The notes under the pieces were generated by a model. It worked only from the letters and a program-made list of their open reading frames with translations. It made no database searches and was not told the DNA's origin. Positions 47,485-59,063 of a stretch of DNA of 64,000 nt are shown here, in pieces. Both the position numbers and the translations under genes were made by a program. Source of the stretch: Pinus tabuliformis. Lineage: Eukaryota; Streptophyta; Pinopsida; Pinales; Pinaceae. Each line of letters starts with the position of its first letter. Within the stretch, counting starts at the first letter, position 1. The stretch spans positions 213,893,742 through 213,957,741 of the forward strand of contig CM062818.1 in assembly GCA_031772625.1 (NCBI GenBank), given 5' to 3'.

Positions 47485-48456
47485 CTAGGTTTCAACCTCA
47501 TCAATTTCCACAGACAAAGCGGAATTAGACACAAACAATTTGAGTTCATGATTCTGGTCTTCGTCAACAAAGTGCCCTGTGTGTTTCTTCTGTCTGTGTT
47601 TGGATTCATCAACCCTCTTTTTATAACAATGTTTAGCTATGTGACCAAATTTACCACAATAAAAACACTTGATTCCTGAATCTATTATGGTCGAAGACAT
47701 ACCTTGAGGTGGCTTTCTCTGGGGTGTACCACCGCCTTTTTGTCCTATGTTGAGTTTCCCTTTGAAAGGATTTTTCTTCGCCATCAATGCGAGATCTGAA
47801 TTCTGGGGTTTCAGAGTCATCCGCCTCTCTTCCTCTTGCATCAAGATCCCTGTCAATTCTTCGAAATTGGGGGCTTTCTCCCTGGCATTCAAGCCTGTAA
47901 TAAACATCTGATAATCATCAGTCATACCATTCATGGTAATCGTGACAAGATCAATGTTTTCCATTTTCTCCCCTATATCGCCCAACTTATCTCTAAGCTC
48001 TTTGATCTGAGAGATGAATGTAGCGACTGATTCATTCTCCTCCATTCTAATGGAGAGGATCTTTCTCTTCAGGAACAATAAGCAATTTGTATTCTTTATC
48101 TCATACAAATCCTTGAGAGTTACCCATATATCATTTGCAGATTTTCACTCTCTGATGTGAGGGATAATACAATCTTTCACTGATAATTTCAACAACACTT
48201 TTTCTTTGTTCTCCCTCTTCTCCCAATCCTGAATCATTTCCATTATTCCACCTCCTGCTAGAGTCGGCTTCATTTCATCCCCATTTGCAATCCCCCACGC
48301 ACTCTTCCCCTCAAGTAATGTTTGCAATTTGAATTTCCAACTTGAGTAATTCGTCCCGTCGAGCTTGTTTCTCTCATTCAGGTACGCTTCCGCCATATGA
48401 TTATTCATTGTGATCGGATCGATATATGGATCTACCTCTAGATCCTCAATCTCCAA
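47485..48456 (-). pseudogene. Copia 1 gag
   Basis: It starts MEIEDLEVDPYIDPITMNNH, continues LDGTNYSSWKFKLQTLLEGK (the UBN2/Gag start 'L-GTNY-SWK') and, after a frameshift near 48145, MEENESVATFISQIKELRDK and FEELTGILMQEEERRMTLKP. The nucleocapsid zinc knuckle CFYCGKFGHIAKHC is intact. It begins about 750 bp inside the right LTR; the stretch between (48457-49207) is leader with a worn CACTAAGGC(A/T)CTC repeat. Confidence 0.92.
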
Positions 48457-48939
48457 CAGTTGATCTGGCCAACAGTAAAAAATACACAGGTGATCTAAAA
48501 AAAACAGGGAAAAAAATGTACCAATGGGGGCAATATCTAAGGCAATCTCTAAGACTCGGATCTGATCTGATCCTCAACAGGATCTGAACAACGATCTCCC
48601 AAGCGATCTACATGATCTCGACATCTACGATGTACAAAGACCCAGATCTGAGTCGATCCACACGATCCACGATCCCATGACTGATCGTAGTGTCGATCCA
48701 CCTTGATCGACCTAGCCAATTACCATTACTCTGTGCCAACGTGTTTTTCAGGTATCATACCTGCGCTTTTACTACATGTTACGAAAGTTCGCTCTAAGGA
48801 AACACAATCAACGTGTTTTTCACCCCAAAAACCTGCACTGCTCCCTTCTTTGGCCAATGCGGAAAATAGGTTCAAAACTCGAGCTACAACAACTTTAGAT
48901 AAAGAATTTTTTGTTTTTTTTCTCTCTAGCCAGTTAGGC

Positions 48940-49200
48940 TCCACTACACCCAGTCACCAGGGCTCTTGAATTAACCAACCACTAAGGCTCCACTGCTGCC
49001 ACTAAGGCTCTCTAGCCACCAAGTCTTTACTGTTGCCACTAAGGCCCTCGAATATGCCACTAAGGCACTCCAACCACAAAGGCACTCAATTTTGCTATTA
49101 AGACACTCCAACCACTAAGGCTCTCAATTCTACTACTAAGGCACTCAATTTATCCACTAAGGTACTCTAGCCACTAGGGCCCTCGAATCTTCCAATAAGG
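48940..49200. repeat. Short tandem repeat CACTAAGGCWCTC in the copia 1 leader
   Basis: Ten or more worn copies of CCACTAAGGCTCTC/CACTAAGGCACTC, 15-35 bp apart, lie just inside the PBS. The array is in the untranslated leader on the minus strand. Confidence 0.85.
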
Positions 49201-49207
49201 GACATCA

Positions 49208-49219
49208 GCTCTAATACCA
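49208..49219 (-). other. Primer binding site of copia 1
   Basis: On the minus strand TGGTATTAGAGC lies directly next to the LTR end TTTTAACA. It is one base from the tRNA-iMet PBS TGGTATCAGAGC. Confidence 0.9.
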
Positions 49220-49474
49220 TGTTAAAACATGGGAGCTTAAACTTATAATCTAAAACTAGAAGCTCACAAGTGAGCAAGCTGGACCCGGAGACTGCCCAAA
49301 GAAGAGAACACTCTGTTCAATTAATCATAAAATCATAAATATATAAGTTACATCAATTTTAGGGAGATTAGAACTTACTCCTAGAAAATAGGAACTAATC
49401 CTAATCTAAAGACACCTGTACAACAAATAAACAAAATCTCTCCAATAATACAATATTCTCCATTATTTCTAACA
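49220..49474 (-). repeat. 5' LTR (255 bp) of copia 1
   Basis: On the minus strand it runs TGTTAGAAATAATGG to CCCATGTTTTAACA. Perfect TGTTA/TAACA ends. Flanked outside by AAACT (49475-49479). Confidence 0.93.
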
Positions 49475-51332
49475 AAACTAAAAAAAATGTTAATAAAATT
49501 TTGCATCATCACATAAATTAAATTTTATTTTAACCCAATATATATAAAAATAAAACAATGATCAATATGTTAAAGATTTTGCATGATCGCATGGATTAAC
49601 TATCTCCATTGATGTAAAGTGGAGAACTAGTCATGATTAATATGTTAAAGATTTTAAATGATCACATGGATTAACTATCTCCACTGATGTAAAGTGGAGG
49701 AGATATTAAATATTTTGCATGATCACATGGATTAAATGTTATTAAAATTTTAATCAAAAATATCAAATTGATTTTTGAAAAAAATAAATAAATTATAAAA
49801 CAATGATCACATCAAATTGATTTTTGAAAAAAATAAATAAATTATAAAACAATGATCACATTAAAATTCGAACGTTCATGGAAACGCCTTATATTTAAAT
49901 ATGAAGTACCAAATTGTTGAAACTATTTGCACTTACCAGTCGATGTTGGGATTTTTAAAATACCAAATTGTTATTGGAACTCTTTGTATTGCTTAATCAA
50001 TGTTGGAATTTAAAAAAAATAGTCATACAAGTTTTTGACAATAACAATAAAATGTATTCAAGGAACATTAGATTTATAAGTCATCTTGGTATAAAATTCA
50101 TTATACTATTTAACTTGCGCGGGTGATGTTGACTCTGAAAATTTTAATTAAGTATTATATACTAATATAACTAACTATTTTTTTTAAAGTGGTGTTTACT
50201 TTAAAAATTTAAATTTAAATTAAATTAAATAGTATATGTCAATAAAATTTTGTTTAAATTTTAAATTTAGTTATTGAATTAAAATTTTATTTTCAAATAA
50301 ATATCATAACAATAATGGGTAGATGAAGAGAACTATGCCAAAATCTTATGGAGAAAAATCTTCAAACCCTAGGTCTATGACAATCCTTTGTTAGTATTCG
50401 CTCTTGCTATGGTGAATGCCAAAGGAGGGTGCGACAATACCTGTTTCAACCTGATAGTCTTAGAGGGACATGTAGTTGGCAAGCAAAAGGTCTTGAATTT
50501 AACTTCTTTTGGAGCTAATAATATGCTTGGATAACCGAAGCTATAATTGCCAACGAACCAAGCCAAAAAATGAAGGCTAGGAAGTTGTTTATTGAAAGTA
50601 GCCTTGGATCCAAAATATGAAGTCTGGTCTAAGAAGATTGGGGAGTTTATATAGTGCATGCATGAGTATGTGCTCATAGGTAATCTCTTGGGAACTTTGC
50701 CTACAAAGAAAGTCTTATTCCACTGGATCCATATTAAGTGGAAACCAAATGGTCAGATCACGCAAGAGATTGGTTCCCACGACTTTTTCACCCAATCTTT
50801 AAGATCACGATAGAGTATTCGAAAAAGGTCCATATTTCTTCTATTATGTCAGAATGTACCTTCGCTGGTGGATAGAAAGATTCAACTCAAATGAAGAAAA
50901 TTTCATAGTAGCTCTAGTGTGGATCTGAGTGTTTTGGGAGGAGGAGACACTGGCTACAATTAGGAATGCCCTTGGGCAGTATGTCAAAGCATCTGAGGTA
51001 GCTAAGAAAGGTAGATATATGTCATAGTCCCACATATGCATGTATATGAATATCTCTGAACCCCTTCTGAAATCCATAGACATATATTTTCAGTATGAGT
51101 TGTGGGAGAAACCAATTCATATGAGAATATCCACTTCAGATGCAGACGATGCCATGAATATGGGCATTTTTTTGAGATTACCAAATAATAAAGAAAATTG
51201 AAACCTAAGAAACAATGTTCATCCAGGCCAGAGATGGGTTCAAAACAGTAGATCGAGTTCGAAGAAGTCAACCACAACCATCCCCATGTCAAAACAAGGT
51301 GAAAAGAAAGGAACAAGCGACGAATCGATTTG
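49475..51332. repeat. Duplicated segment, copy B, middle part (with LINE ORF1 remnant 50380-51327)
   Basis: It continues copy B after the copia insertion. It contains an internal tandem duplicate near 49760-49860 (CAAATTGATTTTTGAAAAAA twice, about 60 bp apart) and a second one near 49560-49730 (GATCACATGGATTAACTATC type). The + strand LINE ORF1 fragment reads GRYMS, ICMYMNISEPLLKSIDIYFQ and YELWEKPIH, followed by RCRRCHEYG-like codons in another frame, as in plant LINE ORF1 proteins. Confidence 0.7.
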
Positions 51333-51793
51333 TGTTAGGATATTCCAACACATAGGATATAGTTAAGTTCAACTTGGTCTAGTTTAGAGTTAGGTATAGA
51401 GTTAGGTAAAGTGTGTTTCTTTACCGTTGTACATTTTGTAACTTACAATCCGACAGTCACGATATGTAGTGATCCGACGGTTCACTCTCACCTCGGTATT
51501 ACCGACACTTGATCCGTGGCTTGACACCCGATTGGTCCATGAGTTCTATTTAAAGCGCATGGAGGGTCATTGTTCGGGTAATCCGTGCATGAGAGAAGCT
51601 TATGTAAATTTTCATTCTTTGATTAATAAATTGCCTGTAGTACCCACGTTGGGACAAGCCGTGGACTGTTTCCCTCCTTGCACTTTGAGGGTTTTAACCA
51701 CGTCAAAAATACTGGTGTATTGATTTGAGATCTGGTTGTGAGCGGTGTCCTTTTGGTATTCTTTCTGAGGAACTTACCCTGTAAATTCGTACA
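51333..51793 (+). repeat. Solo LTR (461 bp) with perfect target duplication
   Basis: It begins TGTTAGGATATTCC and ends AAATTCGTACA. ATTTG flanks both sides (51328-51332 and 51794-51798). Copy A at 18140 lacks it (CGATTTGATCCAC uninterrupted), an empty site. It carries a TATA-like TCTATTTAAAG near 51547, which sets the likely orientation. Typical of a copia LTR left after LTR-LTR recombination. Confidence 0.9.
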
Positions 51794-52848
51794 ATTTGAT
51801 CCACCAACAACATTAAACTCTAATGACAACCTAAATCCATCCCAATTAGAGGCTGTGGAAATGGGTGAGAAAGTGGTATCTTCAATCTATTGGCATTGAG
51901 ATCACTACTGAAGTCTGAGAGGGGTCGGGGGGTGAATTAGTAGTGTGAGGATTTATTAACTTTTTGAATCTTTTTACCAAAAGCACCCAATTATTAGTGA
52001 CCCATTAACTAACAGAAGAAATTAGCATAAAATCAATAAAGGAAAACACCATGAACAACATCAAACATGAACAAAAGAGGAAACAGAGGTTTTCTGGTGG
52101 AAAATCCTCTACACGGAAAAAAACCACCCACTGCTGCTGCTTCTCAAATCTTCTATTATTCTGAACAAACATTTACATAAAGGTGCTACCACCAAGTAAC
52201 TAGAAGAATCGATTATTAAGACATTTTCTAGTAACATAAGTTGGAAAGGCTCTTCTATCATGACTCTACAAACAACTATTCGCTCAAAGCGCCACCAAAA
52301 CCAATGAGCCTCGCCCAATAATACTTGGCTCTGCGGAAATATGCTTCCTGCATTGATATGTATGCTAGAAGGCCCCCACCTTATTTACACACTACTTCTT
52401 ATAAAGCACCTAGGCCTTCACCACCTCCATGCAAACCATGTTTCAAAATGTTTCAGACTAGGCTCTCAAACCTGCTCAACACGAGCAACCTAACAACAAC
52501 TCTGATCTAAAAATAATATCTGATTAAGCATACAACTCCACATAGGTACATATATGGAATATGCTATATAGATCACTATAGCACACTCTCATTCTCTCCA
52601 AAAATCCTCTCACACAACAAAACCAATAATTCAATCCTCTCACAAAAGTATATGTCAAATTGTCCTCAATAATCTCTGAAAATGAATACAACAGGAAAAT
52701 ATCATGGTTATCTCAATACTACAGACACTTGTACCATGGTAATATCCAAGTCAATACCACAGGTAAATACCATGGTTATGCCAATACCATGGAAACCTGT
52801 ACCATGGAAATCTCTAAGTCAATACCACGGGTAAGTACCATGGTTTCT
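51794..52848. repeat. Duplicated segment, copy B, right part with worn copia LTR
   Basis: Matches copy A 18140-19180, including the G-rich block (GGGTCGGGGGGTGAATTAG) and the 68-bp CCATGG tandem units near 52732-52848. Interrupted at 52848 by the 3' end of a LINE. Confidence 0.8.
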
Positions 52849-54124
52849 TTTTTTGTAAGGTTAAGCGGGGCTTTATATTAATAGAATATAGTAAAATACA
52901 AAATGCAGAGTGGCAATCAAGGGGACCTCCCTGTGTATGCCTTTACAAAACTGCCTAGGCTTGGTCTGAGAACCCAGAAAATACTCTGTGTTTGTTTTCT
53001 AATAGTACACTTACATTCGGTAGAATTATCGATATAGATGCATACATAGAAGAAACAAGGAAAAACAGTGACAGTCATGCTCTGCATGTTTACATGGCCC
53101 GAAGGTCTGAGTTGTTAATGGTATTGCACGTAGCTTTGATTTCCCCATCCTCCAAATCTTGCCAAAGGATGTGATAGTCTTCAAGATTGGACTGAACGCC
53201 AGCATTGGCCAAGGCATCGACCAACTTGTTGGCTATTCTTCGAACCATTTGAAAGGTGACACCTTGAATATTGCTGAGGTGGCCTTGTAGGTCCCTTAGG
53301 ATTGCCGAGAGTCTCTATCTTGGGGTTATCTTGTCCTCTTGGGTGCCAGTCTGGAGTTTTCGCAACAACCTGATGACAATCTCCGAATCTAATTCCACCA
53401 CCAGAGGTAGAAGTCTGTAGCGATCAGCCAGGGTGATGCCTCGGATGAGAGTGATTAGCTCTACAGGGTTATTGGTGTTCATGCCAAGATTTCCATGATA
53501 GATGAGATGGATGGTACCGGCATGATCCTTGACTGCTCCACCGTAACCAGCATTTCCTCGGTTTTTCTATGACACCTTGTCAAAATTCAACTTGAATGTT
53601 TGAAATGGAGGCAGACACCACTTATCCTGCGACATAGCAACTGAAGCTTGGTTCCTTCTAGTAGGAATGGTCATGACTTTGAGATTTAAGATATGGATTA
53701 TTCTTTAGTCACTCGGAGATGTGTTTCCCTCTGGCTGCAATATACCCATGACATTGATCGACTCTGTGATGAGCTGTCGTGTCTTTCCTTTTAACATGTC
53801 CACTGCCATTGCCGAATTCTTGAATATTCTTGCATTTCGCTCTTTCCAAAGGATCCATGCTATGGCTCCTGGAATGAGATTCCAAGCTCTGTTGACCAGA
53901 GGGTTGGAGGATATGGAGGATCTCCAGTTGCTTAGTGAATGACAGATAGAGTTCCTGCTTCTGTCAGATTGTCTAAAGACGATGGCCATGTCATCCCAAA
54001 GAGAGCAGGCAATGGGGCAAGTGTTGAGAATATGATTGAGAGTTTCCTGATCATTCTCACAGAGGACACAGCGGGAAGGCCCTATGAAACCCCGTTTCTG
54101 AAGATTGTCCCATGTGAGTGCTCT
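52849..54124 (-). pseudogene. LINE ORF2 3' part: zinc-binding RT domain, RNase H, 3' UTR and poly(A)
   Basis: On the minus strand: HNRALTWDNLQKRGFIG, CVLCENDQETLNHILNTC (zf-RVT), AWILWKERNARIFKNSAMAV, then an RNase H with the acidic positions in KLNFDK, PVELIT, VVELDSEIVI and VDALANAG. A stop follows KVS near 53573 and another near 53318. The 3' end reads ATAAAGCCCCGCTTAACC and TTACAAAAAAAG at 52849-52862. This is a plant L1-type LINE. The 5' continuation is at 63209-64000, beyond the inserted DNA transposon. Confidence 0.9.
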
Positions 54125-54133
54125 GTTATGAAA
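54125..54133. repeat. Left flank repeat of the 9-kb element (candidate target duplication)
   Basis: GTTATGAAA here corresponds to GTTTATGCA at 63200-63208. They agree with one indel and one substitution, and both encode the same LINE position (LH-N/K on the minus strand). A 9-bp duplication would suit a Mutator-like element; the match is imperfect. Confidence 0.5.
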
Positions 54134-54157
54134 AATGTAAACTTTGAAACGGGAACT
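54134..54157 (+). repeat. Left terminal inverted repeat (24 bp)
   Basis: AATGTAAACTTTGAAACGGG then AACT. Partner of 63176-63199. Outside it, the LINE continues. Confidence 0.8.
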
Positions 54158-54211
54158 ATAAACTCAAAACAGGAACTCTAGCCAAAAAACATCAAAAACA
54201 GTGCTAAAAAC

Positions 54212-54430
54212 GAAAAGTGTGTATACTGGAACGATGATTTTATTTTTTAGGGGTCAATTTTGAACATGTTTTAAAAATGGCAGTGACTACAAAATTTACT
54301 ACAAAATTTTCGTGCAAAATATAGCTTCAAAACAAAAAAGTGATGATACTAGAATGATGATTTCTTTTTTAGGGTCAATTTTCAAACTTTTTAAAAAATG
54401 CTAGTAAAACCAAATTTTTATGTGGCAAAC
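54212..54430. repeat. ~124-bp subterminal tandem repeat
   Basis: AAAAGTGTGTATACTGGAACGATGATTTT near 54213 recurs as AAAAGTGATGATACTAGAATGATGATTTC near 54336 in worn form; both continue TTTTTAGGG-TCAATTTT. It lies 80-300 bp inside the left inverted end. Subterminal repeats are common in plant DNA transposons. Confidence 0.7.
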
Positions 54431-55081
54431 AAAGTTGTTTATGAGGAAAAAAACACATTAATGTTTTTGGTAGAATATCATTTTTCTTTCCTAAGTATAA
54501 ATTCAACATGTTTTCAACCATAACATGCTAGATACAAAAGAAATTGAAAATTTTTCAACTATAAAATTAAAAAACCATGACATTATGAACAAATTACATC
54601 ACTAAATGAATTCAAAAGTCATTATTTGTATATTGAATAAAACATACATTATATCTCTAATTTAATATTGCATTGTAGATATTTTAAACAATAAAAATGA
54701 TCATAATTAAGACATATAATCCAACAACATAAAAATGCCTCATAACTTCTCATTTAACACCATATGGAAATCATTAATTTTATTTCAAGATACGATGCAT
54801 ACATCAGTTATATAAACTGTTTTATGAATATCCTACACAGACATGGATTTCTAAACAAATAAATGCACGGGAATTCATTTGTGGACATAAAGATTAATAC
54901 AAAATGAATGTACTGGAATTCAATTAGACCTATGCCAAAAGAAGGTTTTGGTAACAAGAGCTATGTACAAATCTAAATAAAGATATAGCTTTTTAGGTGT
55001 AAGTCTACTAACCCCATAGCATTATAATGTTACTGCAATTGCCATATTATCGTTACTAGGTTTATAAAATATTTAATTATT

Positions 55082-55123
55082 AAAAATTAGTTTAATATTT
55101 CGTCAATCGTTTGCACAGAGCAG
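55082..55123 (+). repeat. 42-bp direct repeat, first copy
   Basis: It begins AAAAATTAGTTTAATATTTC and ends TTTGCACAGAGCAG. It matches 60002-60043 at 40 of 42 positions. Similarity stops sharply on both sides. Both copies contain TTTGCACAG, which looks like an intron acceptor. Confidence 0.85.
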
Positions 55124-55262
55124 AAACCCTCGTGGCATAATCAACGAAGGTGCTGGAGATAATGGAAATGATGAATATTCATGCATCGCTGCAAATTTTC
55201 ATCGAACGAGACAATTTGTTCAAAGTTATTTCTCAAGCCTCTCCAATGTTACCATTTATAAA
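55115..55262 (+). other. Possible captured exon, unrecognised
   Basis: After the acceptor-like TTTGCACAG an open frame of about 48 codons includes PRGIINEGAGDNGNDEYSC and FHRTRQFVQSYFSSLSNVTI, and ends at K followed by GTAAGTTAG, a good donor. Length, balanced composition and both splice-like edges suggest an exon from an unidentified gene. It could still be chance. Confidence 0.3.
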
Positions 55263-57266
55263 GTAAGTTAGTAGAACAAATGAATCCAAAATACAGTAGA
55301 GGTCAGACAGAGATTCCCTTTGGAAGAAAATGGGATGAAATAAATTCATCTTTGTAGCTTAAAAAAGAAGTATAGACAAGCAAGAAGAAAAATGATTCGT
55401 TTTTAAAGAAATGAACTACCACAAGATGGAATCGAAAACATAAAATCCCTAAGAATCACAAAGAGCAAAGTGATACATTTATTAACAAAATCAGAACAAG
55501 GAACAAAACTTCTGAATGATGTCTAGTTAACATATATGTAAACTAAAACCTAGCTCTTAATAGAAGACAGTACAACATTAAATTATCAGAAACCCAGTGC
55601 TATTTAGAAACAGATGCATTGAAGACAGTACACCATTATTTGAGAATTCAAGAATCATTAATCTCAATAGACGATCAAGAACTAGTAGAGATGGAAATAT
55701 AACCTTAATATAGTTTATCCTAATCAGTCTAAATTAAAATTATACACACAAAAATATATTCATAGCAGAGATTCCATGGTGGAAACTAACATTTCTATTG
55801 ACTAGATTATTAGAGAAACCAAAGGGTGAAAGGAGGAGTATAAATTATGAGCGATTGAAAAATTCCTCACCACATTAGAGCACCAGGATACTTGGAAGAA
55901 TGAAAACGAAGTTTTGAAACTTGTGAGGATTAAAACTAAAAAGGTTCCACACAACAATCTTATCCTGTTGAGGCCTATCAGCACTGAGCAGGCCATCAAA
56001 GATAAGGGAAATTAGATAGTGAATTCACATGCAAGATCGAGAAACAAATTCTAACTATTAAAAAACAAATTTACACATCAAACATGTAACTCATTTTGCA
56101 AATTTTATTTGATAATGTAGAAGAAATATAATCAATGAAATATTAATTAATAATCATTAAATATTCAGTAATGACCAATAATTCCTTTACATGCTAAGGG
56201 AATGAGATATTCCTTAGAACCTAGATGATGATTGATAGTAGGAACTGATATCACCTAAACATAGATGGACAAATTTACCATATCACATCAAGCACATTTG
56301 CCTGATTATCCTTATTTTAATTTTGAGCATGACAAATTCATAGGAGGCAACGATTTCACTAAAAAGAGGAACTGGAGTCATATTACAATGAATCTCCTCT
56401 GACCATCCTCATTAAATTGATCACCCTCTCCATAAAATATGTTCACAAAATTTCACAAGGAATCCTAAAAGAAAGTTTCATTTGTTCTAAAGCAACTTAG
56501 TTACACCTCAAGAACCTTGTTACTCCCTCATAAATGTGTTCCCGAGAAATGAAGGTAGCATAACTTCATTTGCTATCAATAAATCACAAACCTAGATGCT
56601 AGAGGATTTTCTCTCAAGAATGAAATAATTAGAAAAAACAAGCAAGTTCCCAGAAGATAACTCTAGTGTCAATCACAATCCTAATAATGCATCATCAGTG
56701 AAATCATACCCCACATGTAGGGAGAATACGATGAGCTAATGCCGAAGCAATATGTCGGGAGGCAGCCCAAGATGGATGGGTTCCACCAATGTGTGATGGT
56801 TTCAAACCTGGCTAATTCCTCCTACCACGAACCTGGCTAATTTCTCCTTCAAATCCTACCTAGTTGTAGAAAGAATAGAACCCGGCCTCCTAGCACAGTG
56901 AGTGGGGTCTACCCTCGAACGACTGATTGCACTTTTTGCAATGAATTGATAAATGCTACTCCTCTATGATTCAAGAGATAGAGAAGTCCAAGATATAGAA
57001 GTAGGTCCCATGATTGAAGGCATGGTTCCCACCATTGAAGCGACCAGGTAATTAGTAATTCAACCATGAAACCAAGTTGCTAATTAATTCCTTGTTCAAG
57101 GAGTAATAATATCTGTGCTTATGACTAATTCAATTCCTTTCTAGGATTGGTGATTAATGACTTATATAAAATATCTAGGATATGCTATAGAGTTGTCAGA
57201 CATGGCTCAACTACCCTGAAAATGAGCGAGAAGGAAGGTCAGCTTATTGTGGGCTCTGGCAGCCCA
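55263..57266. other. Non-coding part of the 9-kb element
   Basis: No convincing exon. 56700-56960 is less AT-rich and has a duplicated ACCTGGCTAATTYCTCC motif (near 56808 and 56830). Its minus strand has GGGTTCTATTC and GTTCGAGGGTAGACCCC, faintly like a tRNA-derived sequence, but no full A/B-box pair was established. A short frame at 57147-57371 has no family resemblance. Confidence 0.35.
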
Positions 57267-57289
57267 CTTATGGATATAGATTTTGATCT
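57267..57289 (+). repeat. 23-bp direct repeat, left of ALDH fragments
   Basis: CTTATGGATATAGATTTTGA and three more bases match 59041-59063 with one difference (G/A). The two copies bracket the ALDH-derived stretch. Confidence 0.85.
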
Positions 57290-57335
57290 GCCAACCAGTA
57301 CAAACACTCTCAGCGACAAACAACTATTAAATTAT

Positions 57336-58830
57336 AAAGTGCAGTTAAGGGAGTCTGCTCTGCAGATTTGATAACCATTGTACATCTGCAGGCCAATGCA
57401 GGAGAGACCTTAGCGAAAAACATCAGCAATGGAAAGTTCCAGGGTATAATCTGACCAACAACTCCGATGGGCTCATGCAAAGTATGGGCCTGATAAGGTC
57501 CACTCATCTTCAACGTTAGTCCATGGATCTTGTCAGCTGATCCTGCACATATTCATAGATCTAGAATTATCAAGATCTTTAAAAGCCAAATGCATCACAA
57601 CGTGATCCAAACCTAGATGTGTGAATATCAATTACCATTACATTATTTAAATTTAGTACCATTACATTATTCAAATTTAGATCAGTGAATTTCAAAATAC
57701 TGAAAAGAGATTATTTAAATTTAGTACCATTACATTTTTACATTATTCAAATTTAGATCAGTGAATTTCAAAATACTGAGAAAAGGTATGGTGATTTAAG
57801 AAGTTTATAAATTTGGTAATTCTTATTTTCAATATGGATTTTAGGGATATTTTGGAATTCTAATGGGTAAAGTGTGTTAAAAAAATTGGCTTATTATATC
57901 TAATCCCAAAATATTCTAAAAAATTTAAAATTGATTTACTATACCAAAATATTCCAAAAAATGTATTAAATATTTTAAAATATTCCCAAAATCAATAATC
58001 CAGTTAAATGATTCTAAAATATTGCCACAATTCAGTTAAGCTCAGGGCTCCCCAACTTAGAAAAAAACAAACACACAAATAAGTTCATAGGTTTTAATTC
58101 AGGATATTTCACCAGCATTATATCGTAGAATCTGGATACAGGAAGGTAAATCCATCATCCGAGCCATATCCAGTGGCTTCCCATTGTCAAAAGTTTCAAG
58201 AACTGCGAGCTGCTCACTGTGTTGCAACACCAGATCCGTGAACTTGTGAAGAATGCACCCTCTTTGCTGAACCGGCAGCAAGCTAATCCATTAAAAGAAG
58301 AAAAGAAAGGGGAAAGGAGAAAAAACACAGAAAAGAAACCAGAAAACAACATAATATAGCAAAAGATGAACAATATTGATAAAGAAAGGGAAAAGAGAAA
58401 AAACAAGAAAACAACATAATGCAGCAAAAGATGAACAGTCTTAATAACAATTATTACATAGCCAGACATGCGAGGCCATGGCCCGTGATCAAATGCTGCG
58501 CGAGCGGCTTTTACAGCCAAATCCACATCTTCTTGCCTGGCCTCTGATACGCTCGCTATCACTTCCCCTATTCGAGGATCCAAAGTCTCGAATGTTTTTC
58601 CTGCAACAATACAAATAAATCAGCCGTAAAGATCTAAACACAAATCTTGATTTGACTTTAAAATACTGTGCAATGGATCAAGAAATTAAATACCTGAAAC
58701 TGAATCTACAAACTCTCCATTGATGAAGAGCTTCGTATGCTTTACTATAACTTGGGGGCAAATGGTGCTATTCGATTGGGAAGAAAGGGATGAAATCTCG
58801 GAATTTATTTTGGGGTAGAGTCTCCGAATG
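57336..58830 (-). pseudogene. ALDH2C-like aldehyde dehydrogenase gene fragment, four exons with introns
   Basis: An NAD(P)-dependent aldehyde dehydrogenase of plant family 2, closest in wording to the cytosolic 2C type. Exons on the minus strand: A ends near 58694 (KHTKLFINGEFVDSVS), B 58600-58461 ([27 protein letters not shown]), C about 58272-58112 ([25 protein letters not shown]), D about 57544-57336 ([43 protein letters not shown]). Introns have GT/AG ends, so this was copied as genomic DNA, not via mRNA. No start Met was found upstream of exon A and sequence stops at TPLTALY, well before the Glu and Cys of the active site. It keeps only N-terminal cofactor-domain parts and cannot be an enzyme by itself. 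Confidence 0.88.
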
Positions 58831-59040
58831 ATAATCAAACGTTGCAGTGCGTGATACCGTGGCCCTCCTTACCATAATATATAACCATAATCATGGAGCC
58901 TCGGTCCTCGTTAACCGTAGATCTTTCGCAGGGCTGTCCGCTCAAAATCAATAATGCACTGAAATTTTCAAAACACAATGGCTGACTCGTGAAAAGAATT
59001 GCATGTTGCATGAGCATGCAAAATTTTAATTACCAGTTCG

Positions 59041-59063
59041 CTTATGAATATAGATTTTGATCT
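59041..59063 (+). repeat. 23-bp direct repeat, right of ALDH fragments
   Basis: CTTATGAATATAGATTTTGA plus three bases; partner of 57267-57289. Confidence 0.85.

Larger units (their letters stand above)
27194..49474 (-). mobile_element. Copia 1: complete but interrupted Ty1/copia element (22.3 kb span)
   Basis: Two 255-bp LTRs with TGTTA/TAACA-type ends and a perfect 5-bp AAACT target duplication bound the span. The tRNA-iMet-like PBS (49208-49219) and the purine tract (27449-27457) are in place. Without the 17-kb nested element its own length is about 5.3 kb, normal for copia. Coding parts on the minus strand, right to left: gag, PR, INT, RT, RH. All are broken by stops and frameshifts. Confidence 0.93.

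Noticed and set aside
53939-54181. + strand 80-codon frame across the left inverted repeat
   Set aside because: It is antisense to LINE ORF2 and runs over the transposon end.
57336-58830. A functional ALDH gene
   Set aside because: No start codon in frame, and sequence ends before the catalytic Glu and Cys; only N-terminal exons are present.
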